This document shows, one piece after another, positions 36,789 through 47,230 of a DNA stretch of 64,000 bases (position 1 is the stretch's first letter; the number at the start of each line of letters is the position of its first letter). The position numbers and the translations under genes are program-made. Source of the stretch: Thiohalocapsa sp. PB-PSB1 (GTDB lineage Bacteria; Pseudomonadota; Gammaproteobacteria; Chromatiales; Chromatiaceae); the NCBI GenBank assembly GCA_016745215.1, contig CP050890.1, positions 5,580,001 through 5,644,000 on the forward strand. Reading direction: 5' to 3'. The notes below the pieces were generated by a model. The model saw only the letters and a list, made by a program, of their open reading frames with translations, was not told the origin of the DNA and did not search any database.

Positions 36789-39435
36789 TTTGAGAATCGC
36801 ACGCGTCGATGTCAGCGCTTATCGTCTGCCGAGCGCAGACTTCGCCGGACTCAACGCCCTGCATCGCGAGCTGGATGCTTGTATCCGCCATCATTTGCCG
36901 GCCACCACCGCGTCCTTGCTCGCCATGCCGGTTCCAGCGCAGGACGCTACCCTGGTGGACTGGTACAGCGACCTGGCCGGCGAGGCCAGGCCGCTGTCCG
37001 CGCTGCCGCCGTCGACCCGTGCTCAGGTCAAACAAAAGCTCGCCGATCGCCTGGAATCGCTGCAGCGCCTGGCTGACGAACTGCCGCGGCGGGTGCGCGG
37101 GTCCGAGGCACTGGCTGACGCATTGCGGGCGGCAATCCAGTATCCGGGCGACCAGCATGTCTACGCCGTCGGCGACGAGCCGGTACTGACCCTGTGGGGG
37201 TTCGTTCGAGCGGGCTCCGGTGGTCGTTTGGCCACGCCAAGCGGCGCATTGCGCACCGGACGCGCCCGCAACCGGCTGCTGGCGCTGATGCTGGCGATGC
37301 TGACGACGGCCGCCGTGGCTGCCGGCGGCTTTTTTTGGTGGGCGCAGGACCGCGAGCAGAATCTGCGCTCCGGGGTTGCCGAGGTACTGGCCAGCGGCTG
37401 TCAGGACATGGATCGGCTGGCGTTGCTGGATCATCGCATCCAGCAGTTCGATTCGAGCGGCCAGCGCCTGGGCGCATTGCGCCAGCAGATCGCCGACGAG
37501 CAGCGGCGCTGCGCCGAGGCCGAGCGCCTGAACGCCGATCTGAACCAGGCGGCGTGGAATTGCCAGGCGATCGCGGCATTGTCGGGGCAGATCGACCCAG
37601 GGGATGCGCGCAGAGCACCCATGGATGCGCTTGCCGCACGGATCGACGCGCGCATCGCGGTCTGCCGCGAGGCCGATCGCCTATCCAGGGCCTTGGCCGA
37701 TGCCGGCGGCGACTGTGCCGAGGTCTCCGCAGTGCGCGCGCGGCTGGAACCAGATGCCGATTCGGCCTCCGGGGCCGCAACCGATCATGCCGAGCCGGCA
37801 CGGGATATGGCGGATCTGCCGGAGCCCTTGGCCAGGGTTCGAGATGGGATCGACCAGGAGCTGACCCGCTGTGCCGAGGCCGATCGGCTCGGGCAACAGC
37901 TGGATACCATTGGCGCGGACTGCGATGCGCTCAACCGTCTGGATGGTCAGCTCGCCAGTCAGGACGACTCGCGTCCACCCTTGGCCGCATTGCGCGAGCG
38001 CCTGGACATCGGGCTCGACCTGTGCCGAAGAGCGCGGGCATTCAACAATGAATTGCTCGACACACAACAGGAATGCAGTCGCATCCGCGCCCTCGACAGC
38101 CGCATGCAGGGTCCCGACATGCGCCGCCCGCCGCTGCTGGAAGTCCGCGAGCAGCTCGACCAGCTGCTGGACGCCTGTCAACAACAAGACGCGCTGGAGC
38201 AGGCGCGTCGGGATGCCGCCGGCGACTGTGCGCGGCTCGCCGCATTGGCCGAAGAGATCCGCGACCGGTATGGCGACAATCTGCTGTTCGTCGACCTGCG
38301 CCGACGCATCGCCGGCGATACCGGCGCCTGCGCGCTGGCCGAGCGTCTGCGCGCCGAGCTGGCGGCGGCCGCCGGCGATTGCGCTGCCCTGAATGCGCTG
38401 GCGCCGCGTATTCGCGACGCCGATGCCGCGGCATCGGCATCCGTCCGAGACCTGCTCGCCACCGAGCTGGCCCTGTGCGAGGATGCACAGCGCTGGCGCC
38501 AGCGGCTCGCCGCCGCCGGGGACGACTGTAAGCGCATCCATGCCCTCGGCGGCGAACTACCGGCCAGCGCGGCGCGCACCGGCCAATTCACCGCTATCCG
38601 TCAGCGCATCCAGAGCGAACAAAAACGCTGTCGCATCGCCAGGTCTAAGGCAGCGGCAGCGGCAGCGGCGCGCAGCGCCGCGGTCAAGCCGCGTGCATCG
38701 TCGCCTGCAGCATCGCCGCCACCCCAGGCCTCCTCATCTGCCAAGGCGCGCTGCCCCGGCGTGCGCAACAAGAGCGAGGCGCCGCAGTTGGTCATGGTAT
38801 TCGATGCTTCCGGCAGCATGAGCTATGGCATCAATGCCAGCCCGGCATTGCTGCGGCAAATGCAGCAAGCCGGCGACAGCCCGATCGGTGCGGCGCTGGC
38901 CTTGCTCGGCGGTGCCCTGAGCTCGGCCATGCAAGGTCCGAGCCGGATGCAGACCGCGAAGGAGGCCGGCCGGCGCATTGTCAACGGCCTGCCCGCGGAC
39001 GTCGACATCGGCCTGGTGAAGATCGAGGACTGCCCGAGCGCCACCGATGCCGGCTTTTATCCACCCGTGCAGCGTGGCGCCTTGCTGGCACGCATCAACG
39101 CATTACGGCCGCGCGACAGCACCCCCCTCGCCAGCGCCATCGCCAAGGCCGCGTCCATGGTCGATGGAGTGCGGCGACCGGCGGTGATTGCGGTGATCAG
39201 CGATGGCGAAGACACCTGTGGCGGCAATGTCTGCGCGGTGGCCCAGCGCATCGCCCGATCCCAACCCCTGCTCAAGATCAATGTTGTCGACATCGCCAGC
39301 ACCGGCGCTGCGGACTGTGCCGCAAGGGCCACCGGCGGGCGCGTGCTGCGCGCCGGCAATGCCGCCGAGCTGGGTCAGCAGATGCGCCGCGCGACCGAGG
39401 AGGTCGCTGGGCCGGCCGAATGCCGGCGCGGCTGA
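36778..39435 (+). CDS. SrfA-like N-terminal domain plus vWA domain membrane protein
   Basis: An 885-residue protein. Residues about 20-140 match the SrfA-type N-terminus (LPATTASLLAMPVP, LVDWYSDLAGEARP, VYAVGDEPVLTLWGF). A transmembrane helix follows (LLALMLAMLTTAAVAAGGFF). Residues about 200-630 are an array of helical hairpins with conserved GDC/DDC and RCA/LCR cysteines, as in the minus-strand paralogue at 25377. After a basic Ala/Ser/Pro linker comes a C-terminal vWA domain with a complete metal site: VFDASGSMS (DxSxS), DSTPLASA (Thr) and ISDGEDT (Asp). ATG 36778 is preceded by AAGAGAG. It precedes srfA by 30 bp. Topology suggests a cytoplasmic SrfA-type head and a periplasmic repeat/vWA part. 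Confidence 0.87.
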   Translation: MPTSLRIARVDVSAYRLPSADFAGLNALHRELDACIRHHLPATTASLLAMPVPAQDATLVDWYSDLAGEARPLSALPPSTRAQVKQKLADRLESLQRLADELPRRVRGSEALADALRAAIQYPGDQHVYAVGDEPVLTLWGFVRAGSGGRLATPSGALRTGRARNRLLALMLAMLTTAAVAAGGFFWWAQDREQNLRSGVAEVLASGCQDMDRLALLDHRIQQFDSSGQRLGALRQQIADEQRRCAEAERLNADLNQAAWNCQAIAALSGQIDPGDARRAPMDALAARIDARIAVCREADRLSRALADAGGDCAEVSAVRARLEPDADSASGAATDHAEPARDMADLPEPLARVRDGIDQELTRCAEADRLGQQLDTIGADCDALNRLDGQLASQDDSRPPLAALRERLDIGLDLCRRARAFNNELLDTQQECSRIRALDSRMQGPDMRRPPLLEVREQLDQLLDACQQQDALEQARRDAAGDCARLAALAEEIRDRYGDNLLFVDLRRRIAGDTGACALAERLRAELAAAAGDCAALNALAPRIRDADAAASASVRDLLATELALCEDAQRWRQRLAAAGDDCKRIHALGGELPASAARTGQFTAIRQRIQSEQKRCRIARSKAAAAAAARSAAVKPRASSPAASPPPQASSSAKARCPGVRNKSEAPQLVMVFDASGSMSYGINASPALLRQMQQAGDSPIGAALALLGGALSSAMQGPSRMQTAKEAGRRIVNGLPADVDIGLVKIEDCPSATDAGFYPPVQRGALLARINALRPRDSTPLASAIAKAASMVDGVRRPAVIAVISDGEDTCGGNVCAVAQRIARSQPLLKINVVDIASTGAADCAARATGGRVLRAGNAAELGQQMRRATEEVAGPAECRRG

Positions 39436-39465
39436 CCAAGGGGCTGATGACAGGAGATAACCGGC

Positions 39466-41250
39466 ATGACAGGTGCATTGCTCAAATCCGCACGGCTGAC
39501 CTACTATCACGCGGTGGGCGCGGTCGGCAACCCGGTTTATCTGGCCGCATCCCAGCTGCGCGCGGCGATCGCCCGGCGCCTGGGGCCGGAGGTGGCCGAT
39601 GTCTTCGCCGTGCCGCAGCGCAACGAGGACGGCGACACGGTGGACTGGTATGCCCCCAAGCCGGGCACTGTGGTCCCCTGGAGCGCGGCCACCGAGTCGG
39701 AACGCGACCAGGCGCGGCAGCAATTGCTCGAGGTGCGCGAACGGATCGAGACCCTCGCCCGCGCCATGCAGGCCGAGACATTGCCGGAGCGACAGGTATT
39801 TGGCCGCCTGTTGGCGCAGATGGTGCAGTTTCCGGACGATCAGGACGTGCACCTGGTCGACGGCCGGCCGGTATTGACCTTCTGGGGCTTTGTCAAGGAC
39901 AAGGCGGCGGTGGGTTCCGACCCGCTGCGCAATCTCGATCGCCATCGAGTCACCCCGTTGGCCCCGGCGCGTCGGCCCTGGTGGCACTGGCTGCTGTTGG
40001 CGCTGCTGCTGCTCTTGCTGCTGATAAGCCTGCTGTGGGCATTGCGCGCCTGGGATACCAGCGACATTCAGAGCCTGGAAACACCGCCATCGACCCAGGC
40101 CAAGGACGAGCGGCGTTTGACCGGCGCCGAATCCGAGGACGAGCCGATGCCGGCGACCGGCTTTGCGGATCGGGACGCAGCGATCCCGGCCGATCCTGAA
40201 ATGCCGAGCGCACCGGATGCTGTCGACCAGGGCAACCCAGATCCCACGCGCATCGAAATACAGGGAGACCGCACCCTGATCGATCGGGATGGCGAGCGGC
40301 TGGTTGTCGATGGCAATTCGGATGTGCTCGGCGACGGCAGCGCAATTGCGCCCGCCGCGGACGAAATCCTGCTCGACGACGCGATTGTGGAGGATGGCGC
40401 CGCAGTCGGCGATGCCGTCGCCACGGATGTCGATCGGCTCGATGCCGCCGAGGTTGATCCTGCCGAGGTTGATCCTCAGGCCGCCGAACAAGGCGAGGCC
40501 GATCTATCCGGCGCGGAGGGGCTCGCCGACCTGGCCGAGCTGGAGGCGCCCGGGGATGCCGACGAGACGGCTGCCGCTGACGCAAACGCCCAGCCCGCGG
40601 ATACCGACAGGGCCGATGCGCTGGAGCCCGCGGACAGCGCCGACGCGGCCACCGAGGACATGACGGATACGACCGCCGCGGACGCATCGCCGCCCGCGTC
40701 CGAAGCCGACAGGGCCGGCGAGCAGGACGAGGATAGGGCAAAGCCGAATGCTGCTGCCAGCGCAGAGTCCGGAGCAAAATCCGGAGCAAAATCCGGCGCA
40801 GAACCGGAAGCAAAACCGGCCGTGGACCAGGCTGCCGCATCCGATGCGCCGCGCGGCATCCGGGGTCCGGCGCCAGTGCGCATTCCGCGCCAGCAGTTGT
40901 TGAACAGTGGCTGGCGTACCTCGATGAACCTGGCAGACCCGAAGGACGGCAGCCCGGTGCGACTCGGCTATCGTTTGCAAGACGGCCGCGGCACAATCCA
41001 ATTGACACGCAAGGACGGCAGCGTCTGCGAGAGCGACATCAGCGGCGACGCCCGCGCCGACGGTCGCCTGGTGATCGATACCAAGCGCGCCATCCTCTGC
41101 GATGACAACACCAGCTTTGGTCGCCCGCGCATCGAGTGCATGCCCCAGCAGGGCGGCCAGGCCCGCTGCGTCGGGCGCTATGCCGATGGCACCAGCTTTC
41201 CGATCGACATGCAGCGTGACGCCGACGTGGCGCCGGGGGCGCCGAGATGA
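39466..41250 (+). CDS. srfA: SrfA family protein
   Basis: A 594-residue protein. The first about 145 residues carry the SrfA signature (VFAVPQRNEDGDTVDWYAPK, then PGTVVPWSAAT, VHLVDGRPVLTFWGF). One transmembrane helix follows (WHWLLLALLLLLLLISLLWA). A long acidic Ala/Asp/Glu-rich segment (about 205-450) is probably disordered. A C-terminal domain of about 130 residues (IPRQQLLNSGWRTS, DGSVCESDISG, RCVGRYADGTSFPID) is beta-rich. ATG 39466 has AGGAG upstream. Directly followed by srfB and srfC, the order in which these genes were first found as SsrB-regulated factors in Salmonella. Biochemical function is unknown; membrane anchoring of SrfB/SrfC is inferred. Confidence 0.88.
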   Translation: MTGALLKSARLTYYHAVGAVGNPVYLAASQLRAAIARRLGPEVADVFAVPQRNEDGDTVDWYAPKPGTVVPWSAATESERDQARQQLLEVRERIETLARAMQAETLPERQVFGRLLAQMVQFPDDQDVHLVDGRPVLTFWGFVKDKAAVGSDPLRNLDRHRVTPLAPARRPWWHWLLLALLLLLLLISLLWALRAWDTSDIQSLETPPSTQAKDERRLTGAESEDEPMPATGFADRDAAIPADPEMPSAPDAVDQGNPDPTRIEIQGDRTLIDRDGERLVVDGNSDVLGDGSAIAPAADEILLDDAIVEDGAAVGDAVATDVDRLDAAEVDPAEVDPQAAEQGEADLSGAEGLADLAELEAPGDADETAAADANAQPADTDRADALEPADSADAATEDMTDTTAADASPPASEADRAGEQDEDRAKPNAAASAESGAKSGAKSGAEPEAKPAVDQAAASDAPRGIRGPAPVRIPRQQLLNSGWRTSMNLADPKDGSPVRLGYRLQDGRGTIQLTRKDGSVCESDISGDARADGRLVIDTKRAILCDDNTSFGRPRIECMPQQGGQARCVGRYADGTSFPIDMQRDADVAPGAPR

Positions 41251-41401
41251 GCCGTCCAAGCCCCGGCTTGCGGGTCTGCCCCTGGCCGCCCGAGGCGGCC
41301 TCCTGCATTGTCCAGGCGCATGCCTGCAAACCGCCTGCGGATCGCGCCGGTCAAGCCGTTTCTCACCCAAATACCACCCCGATTCCGCCGGAGGCAACGC
41401 C

Positions 41402-44380
41402 ATGCTCGCCAAGCCCATCGACACCGAGCGCAAGGTGACCCTGATCGCCGACAGCGGCGTTCAGTTCCTGGATTTCGCCTTGACGCTGGATCTACGCAAA
41501 GAGCCGGCCGGAGAATTCATCCCGCAGGAGAGCAATCGGTCCCTCGGCCGGCTGGTCTATGACGAGCATCAGGATCGCTATTATTGGCCGGATCGCCCGG
41601 ATGTGCCGATCAAGTCCGAGCTGAGCGTACCGGTGGATGAATCCGCCCGCCTGCTCGATGGGCTGTGGCTGCCGCTGCCATTGTTGCGCATCAACCCGCC
41701 ACGCCGCTTCGCCCCCGGACCCGAGACCTGGGCGCGCGCGCGCCTGGTGGAATTGACCGAACGGGAAACCGCCGACGGCGGGCAGACTCACCAGCTGACC
41801 CTGGCCATCGACACCAGCGTATTCGAGGATGCCGATGACATCAAATACCTGGCCCCGACCCAGGCCGATGTCGCCGCCGGCGTGTCCTATGCCTTCGCCC
41901 ACCGGGCCGACGAGATCGGCTGGTTTCCGGAATTGCCCTGGGTCGCCGGATGGATCGAGGAGATCTTTACCGAGCGTGCATCCAGCGTATTGCGCCTGCC
42001 TGCCGAAGATCTCGAGGCCGAGCGCAAGCGGCTGGTCCATCATGCGCATTATCTGAATCTGCTGGCCATCGTCGGCCATCATCTGTCGATCCCGGAGATC
42101 AAATTGCGCGGCAACGGCCGCGACCAGATCGATCGATCGGTTCCGGTGGACATGGTGCTGGACGTCGGCAACTCGCGTACCTGCGGCATTTTGATCGAGC
42201 AGCATGCCAAGGAGGGCGATGTGCTGGGCCGTCGCTACGAGCTGGTGCTGCGCGACCTGAGCCGCCCGGAGCGGGTCTGCGGCGAGCCCTTCGAGAGCCG
42301 CGTCGAACTGGCCCAGGTGACCTTCGGCAAAGAGCATTGGGCGCACAAAAGCGGGCGCGCCGATGCCTTCCTGTGGCCAACCATCGCCCGCATCGGCCCG
42401 GAGGCGGCAAGGCTCGCCGGGCGCCGCCGCGGTACCGAGGGCGCCACCGGTATCTCCAGTCCCAAGCGCTACCTCTGGGACGAGGAGCGCTTCGACAACG
42501 GCTGGCGCTTCAACAACGCCTATGTGCGCAGCGAAATCGAACCCATGGCCACCGCCGCGCCACTGTGCAATCTGATCAACGAGACCGGCAGCGCGCTGTA
42601 CGAGCTGCCCGAGGCCGAGCGCATGCCGGTGTTCATGCCGCATTACACCCGCAGCGCCATGATGATGTTCATGCTTGCCGAGGTATTGACCCAGGCGCTG
42701 GGTCAGATCAACAGCCCGGCGCAGCGATTGCGTATGCCCAACGCCGACCTGCCGCGTCACCTGCGCACGCTGATCCTGACGGTGCCGCCATCCATGCCGA
42801 TCCAGGAACGCGAGATCTTTGCCGAGCGCATGCAGCAGGCGATGGGCGTGGTCTGGAAGGCGTTCGGCTGGCATCCCGAAGATGATCCCGTGGACGGCGA
42901 TGGCGGCTCTTCCGCCTTTCCGCCCTTTCCGACCATCGAGGTGCGCTGGGACGAGGCCACCTGTTGCCAGGCGGTGTATCTGTTTACCGAAATCCAGAAC
43001 ACCTTTGCCGGTCGGCCGGAGGAATTGTTCCGGCATGGGCAGGCGGCGCGCAGGCGCGATGCCGAGCGTGACGGCTGCCTGATGCTTGCGACGGTGGACA
43101 TCGGCGGCGGCACCACCGATTTGGTCATCAACGAGTACCGGCTCGAAGGCGGCCAGGTGGGGGGTAAACGCATCATCGTGCCGCGTCAACGCTTTCGCGA
43201 CGGCTTCAAGGTCGCCGGCGACGACATCCTGCTGGAGATCATCAACCAAAGCATCGTGCCCGCGTTACAGCTTGCCCTGGCCGCGGCCGGTGTGGCCGAT
43301 CCCACCAGCCTGTTGTCGCGCATGATCGGCAGCGATCCGCTGGATGTGCAGGAGAGCGTCCAGCGCCAACAGCTCGCCTTGCAGGTGCTGTACCCAGCCG
43401 GTCTGTCGGTGCAGCGCGCCTATGAGGGCTATGATCCCATTGCCGATCCCCAGCCACGCACCGCGAGCCTGCGCGACCTGGTCGCCGAGAGCAGCACCGA
43501 CATGCCGACAGCACCGGTGCTGAACTGGGTTGCGGACAATGTCAAGGCGGCTGCTGATGCTGCCCTGCCCGCCTTCGATCTGCTCGATGTGCCGGTGCTG
43601 TTGGATCTGGCGCGTCTGCACCGGCTGTTCCAGGACGATCGGCTGGAGCTGGTGCGAGCAGTCAAGTCCCTGTGCGAGATCGTGCATCTGTACGACTGCG
43701 ACGTACTGCTGCTGACCGGGCGACCCTCGCGACTTCCCGGCGTGCGTAACCTGTTCCAGACCCTGCTGCCCTTGCCGCCGGATCGCATCCTGACCATGCA
43801 CGACTATCGCACCGGCGCCTGGTACCCGTTCAACCGACGCGGGCGCATCGATGATCCGAAATCCACCGCCGCGGTGGGCGCCATGCTGTGCCTGCTCGGC
43901 CAGGGTCGGCTGCCGAACTTTTTTCTGCGCGCCAACGCCTTGCATGCCTACAGCACCATTCGCTATCTGGGACCGCTGGATCGAAACATGATGATCAAGT
44001 CCGACGAGGTGGTGTTTGCCGATGTGGATCTCGACGACCCGGATTACCAGTTGCCCGACACCCCCATCGAGATGCGCGGGATCATGCACATCGGTTACCG
44101 CCAGCTCGCTGCCCAGCGCTGGACCGCAGCACCGCTGTATCTGCTCGACTTTGCCGATGACAGCGCGCGGCGCGCCGTTTACGACCAGGGTGCCGTCCTC
44201 GAGGTCAGACTGGAGCGCACCCGTGGCCGCAGGGCGGCGCGTTTTCGCGTCGCCGGGGTCGAGGTGGAAGGCGGGCGCTCGGTGTCGCGCAACAGCGTGG
44301 CACTGAAGCTCAACACCCTGAGCAGCATCGGCTTCGATCAAGACAGCTACTGGCTGGACAGCGGCAGCGTATTGCGCTGA
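41402..44380 (+). CDS. srfB: SrfB family protein, actin/Hsp70-like ATPase
   Basis: A 992-residue cytoplasmic protein of the SrfB family. Two phosphate-binding loops of the actin/Hsp70/sugar-kinase fold are visible: DMVLDVGNSRTCGILIEQ at about 246-266 and LATVDIGGGTTDLVINEY at about 562-580. DVLLLTGRPSRLPGVRNLF near 770 resembles the adenosine-binding loop. The length matches family members (about 1000). ATG 41402 is preceded by GGAGG with a 7-bp gap; longer upstream readings overlap srfA and lack a ribosome site. Inference from the fold: nucleotide-dependent conformational cycling or filament formation. It lies between srfA and srfC. Confidence 0.93.
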   Translation: MLAKPIDTERKVTLIADSGVQFLDFALTLDLRKEPAGEFIPQESNRSLGRLVYDEHQDRYYWPDRPDVPIKSELSVPVDESARLLDGLWLPLPLLRINPPRRFAPGPETWARARLVELTERETADGGQTHQLTLAIDTSVFEDADDIKYLAPTQADVAAGVSYAFAHRADEIGWFPELPWVAGWIEEIFTERASSVLRLPAEDLEAERKRLVHHAHYLNLLAIVGHHLSIPEIKLRGNGRDQIDRSVPVDMVLDVGNSRTCGILIEQHAKEGDVLGRRYELVLRDLSRPERVCGEPFESRVELAQVTFGKEHWAHKSGRADAFLWPTIARIGPEAARLAGRRRGTEGATGISSPKRYLWDEERFDNGWRFNNAYVRSEIEPMATAAPLCNLINETGSALYELPEAERMPVFMPHYTRSAMMMFMLAEVLTQALGQINSPAQRLRMPNADLPRHLRTLILTVPPSMPIQEREIFAERMQQAMGVVWKAFGWHPEDDPVDGDGGSSAFPPFPTIEVRWDEATCCQAVYLFTEIQNTFAGRPEELFRHGQAARRRDAERDGCLMLATVDIGGGTTDLVINEYRLEGGQVGGKRIIVPRQRFRDGFKVAGDDILLEIINQSIVPALQLALAAAGVADPTSLLSRMIGSDPLDVQESVQRQQLALQVLYPAGLSVQRAYEGYDPIADPQPRTASLRDLVAESSTDMPTAPVLNWVADNVKAAADAALPAFDLLDVPVLLDLARLHRLFQDDRLELVRAVKSLCEIVHLYDCDVLLLTGRPSRLPGVRNLFQTLLPLPPDRILTMHDYRTGAWYPFNRRGRIDDPKSTAAVGAMLCLLGQGRLPNFFLRANALHAYSTIRYLGPLDRNMMIKSDEVVFADVDLDDPDYQLPDTPIEMRGIMHIGYRQLAAQRWTAAPLYLLDFADDSARRAVYDQGAVLEVRLERTRGRRAARFRVAGVEVEGGRSVSRNSVALKLNTLSSIGFDQDSYWLDSGSVLR

Positions 44381-44459
44381 AATCGGCTGCATTGATTTCG
44401 ACTCAATCGCTGGCCCAATCACTGATCAGATCACTGGCCCGACCACTGGAGCGCATGCG

Positions 44460-47195
44460 ATGCCCGACCCCAAGCACCTGACCGAGCGCTGTCAGACCAT
44501 CTTCGCCGGCTGCGGCGACGCCATCGACTGGGTGCGCCAGGTGCGCGGCGAATCGGCGCGGCTGGACCGCGAGTCCGACAGCCTGATCGACAAAATCAGG
44601 CGCACCAGAAACCATGTCCGGCGCCTGGGCCGAGCCGCGTCGCGCCCGGTGTCGGTGGGCTTTTTCGGCCTGTCCCAGGCCGGCAAGTCGTACCTGATCT
44701 CGGCATTGGCCGCAGGTGCCGACGGCGAGCTGGAGACCGATCTGCAAGGCCGTCATCTGAACTTTATCCAGCATGTGAATCCGCCCGGGCATGGCAAGGA
44801 GGCGACCGGCCTGGTCACGCGTTTCACGCGCCAGCCGGTGGCAGCCCCGCCGGGCTATCCGCTGGAACTGACATTGCTCAGCGAAGCAGACCTGGCCAAG
44901 GTGCTCGGCAATGCCTTCTTCCACGATTTCGACCGCGAGCAGGTGGATTGGGATCTCGGCTCGTTTCACATCCGTGCCCATATCCGGGCGCTGGAAGCGA
45001 AGCGCCAGAGGCAGCCGGTAGCCGGCCTGGATGCCGACGCGGTGGTGGACCTGTTGGAATACTTCGAACACCGCTTTCCAAAAACCACGGCGCGTCTCAA
45101 GGGAGACTTCTGGCCGTCGGCAATCGAACTCGCGCCGCTACTGGCGCCAGCGGATCGCGCCACATTGCTGTCGGTGCTTTGGGGCGAGGTGCCGGAACTG
45201 ACCCAGACCTATCTGCACCTGCGCGCAGGTCTGGCGACACTGGGTCATGCCTCGGCGGTGTTCTGTGCGGTGGACGCATTGGTGCGCGAGGACGACCAAG
45301 GCCGACTGACCCAGGCCGACAGCATCATGAATGTCGACATCCTGGAGCGGCTGGGTCGCGATCATGCCGACCGCATCGGCTTGGTGCCGCGGGATGGGCA
45401 AAACGCGGATGGATCAGCGGTCGCGCTGCCGCGCTCCTTGCTTGCGGCATTGACCGCGGAGCTGCGTTTCGTGCTCGCCGGACCCGCCAGCACCGGGCTG
45501 CTGGACCAGGTGGATGTGCTTGATTTTCCCGGCTATCGCGGGCGTCTCGCGGTTGCCGACCTGGGCGAGGTACGCCGGCAGCTGGAGGACGATCAGGTCG
45601 ATCCGGTCGCGCAGCTGTTGTTGCGCGGCAAGGTGGCCTATCTGTTCGAGCGCTACACCGACGATCAGGAAATGAGCCTGCTGGTGCTCTGCGCACCGTC
45701 GCACAAGCAAAGCGACGTCAAAGACCTCGGCCCGGTGCTGGAAACTTGGGTGCATGCCACCCAGGGCGCCAGCCCCGAACAGCGCGCGCGCCGACCTGCG
45801 GGCCTGATCTGGGCTCTGACCATGTTCGACATGCGCCTGGCACCCGCGCCGGGGCAGACCGAGGATCTGATGCGCAAGGGCTGGGAGGGCATGATGAAAT
45901 TGGCCCTGCTGGAGCGCTTCGGCGGCTATGACTGGCTCAACGAATGGACCCCGGGGCGAGCGTTCGACAACCTGTTTCTGGTGCGCAAGCCGCGCATGGC
46001 CAACGCCGTGATGGAGACCGACGACGCCGGCGAGGGGCCTCTGTTGCCAGCCCAGGTCCAGCGCCTGCAATTGCTGCGCCAGACCTTTTGCGCCGATCCC
46101 GCGGTGCAAAAGCACCTGGCCGACCCGGCTGCAGCCTGGGACGCGATGCTGCTGCCCAACGATGGCGGCATCGGTCGGCTGGCCGATTATCTCCACCAGG
46201 TCGCCTGCAACCAGGCCAAGCTCGAGCGTATCGCCGAGCAGCTCGACGCCATCGTCGACGACCTGGTACAGCATCGCTTTGCTGCCTATTACCGCGGCGA
46301 GGGCGCTGCCGAGGTGGCCGCCAAGCAGCGCCTGGCCGAGGGCGTGATCGCCGCATTGAAGCCCTGCGCCAGCCGTTTCGGCGATCTGCTGAGCATGCTG
46401 CCGCCGCCGCGAGACGAGCTGCGCGGTCTCTATCTGCGCACTGACCGCAGAGCGCCAGTGGACCGCAGAGCGCCAGCGGACAGCCCCGAATCCGTCGCCG
46501 GGGCCTTCCCGGACCAGCCTCCGGCGGACATCGGCGGCGGCCTGATCGACCTGGACGCCGTGCTCAATGCCGCCTCCGCCGGCGCCTGCAACAGCCGCGA
46601 CGCCGCCCCCGACAATGCAGGAACAGCGACCGGCAGCGATCGTTTCGTGACGGCATTGATGCGCCATTGGATCGCCCATTTGAAGGCATTGGGCGAAGAC
46701 CCCGCACGCCTCGCCTATCTCGGTATCGAGCGCGCGCCGCTGGACGACCTGGTCAGCGAATTGATCATCGGCGCCGACCGCATCGGCCTGGAGGGCGCAT
46801 TGATCGAACTGCTGGCCGAGGCCGAAGCCCAGGCCGCCGCCAAGCGCGCGGGGCTGGCCGAGCGTCAAGTGCATGTCAGCCATGCGCGGATTGCGCGCTT
46901 TATCAACTACCTGGGCTACGACGACCTGCCGATGGACGAACGCCCGCGCTCCCTGCTCGGCAAGCAGCTTGGGGTGTTCCAACCACCGCCGGCAATCGCA
47001 ATCGGCAGATTGCCGATCCTGCCCGAAGCCCCGTCGAACTATTCCGCGCATTACATCCTCGACTGGCTCGAAGCATTTCGCGCCATGGCCATCGGCAATG
47101 CCGGACATGCAGCCGGGCAGGACATTTCCGCCGAACAGAATGCGCGCTTGGGTGCCATTCTTGGCCGTATCGAAGGACTTGCGGTGCAATCTTGA
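44460..47195 (+). CDS. srfC: SrfC family P-loop protein
   Basis: A 911-residue protein of the SrfC (putative virulence factor) family. A P-loop is present at about 68-80, GFFGLSQAGKSYL, with K76. VDVLDFPGYRGR near 355 looks like the DxPG switch of GTPases, and ALTMFDMRL resembles a later nucleotide-binding strand, so a large dynamin-like or GTPase-type NTPase is plausible. The C-terminal 350 residues are helical, with an Asp/Ala-rich linker near 660-720. ATG 44460 follows srfB by about 80 bp. With SrfB it forms a pair of nucleotide-driven proteins; the cellular target is unknown. Confidence 0.92.
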   Translation: MPDPKHLTERCQTIFAGCGDAIDWVRQVRGESARLDRESDSLIDKIRRTRNHVRRLGRAASRPVSVGFFGLSQAGKSYLISALAAGADGELETDLQGRHLNFIQHVNPPGHGKEATGLVTRFTRQPVAAPPGYPLELTLLSEADLAKVLGNAFFHDFDREQVDWDLGSFHIRAHIRALEAKRQRQPVAGLDADAVVDLLEYFEHRFPKTTARLKGDFWPSAIELAPLLAPADRATLLSVLWGEVPELTQTYLHLRAGLATLGHASAVFCAVDALVREDDQGRLTQADSIMNVDILERLGRDHADRIGLVPRDGQNADGSAVALPRSLLAALTAELRFVLAGPASTGLLDQVDVLDFPGYRGRLAVADLGEVRRQLEDDQVDPVAQLLLRGKVAYLFERYTDDQEMSLLVLCAPSHKQSDVKDLGPVLETWVHATQGASPEQRARRPAGLIWALTMFDMRLAPAPGQTEDLMRKGWEGMMKLALLERFGGYDWLNEWTPGRAFDNLFLVRKPRMANAVMETDDAGEGPLLPAQVQRLQLLRQTFCADPAVQKHLADPAAAWDAMLLPNDGGIGRLADYLHQVACNQAKLERIAEQLDAIVDDLVQHRFAAYYRGEGAAEVAAKQRLAEGVIAALKPCASRFGDLLSMLPPPRDELRGLYLRTDRRAPVDRRAPADSPESVAGAFPDQPPADIGGGLIDLDAVLNAASAGACNSRDAAPDNAGTATGSDRFVTALMRHWIAHLKALGEDPARLAYLGIERAPLDDLVSELIIGADRIGLEGALIELLAEAEAQAAAKRAGLAERQVHVSHARIARFINYLGYDDLPMDERPRSLLGKQLGVFQPPPAIAIGRLPILPEAPSNYSAHYILDWLEAFRAMAIGNAGHAAGQDISAEQNARLGAILGRIEGLAVQS

Positions 47196-47230
47196 TGCGA
47201 TCGGCGCGGCGGCAGTTTCCGGGGGTGCTG

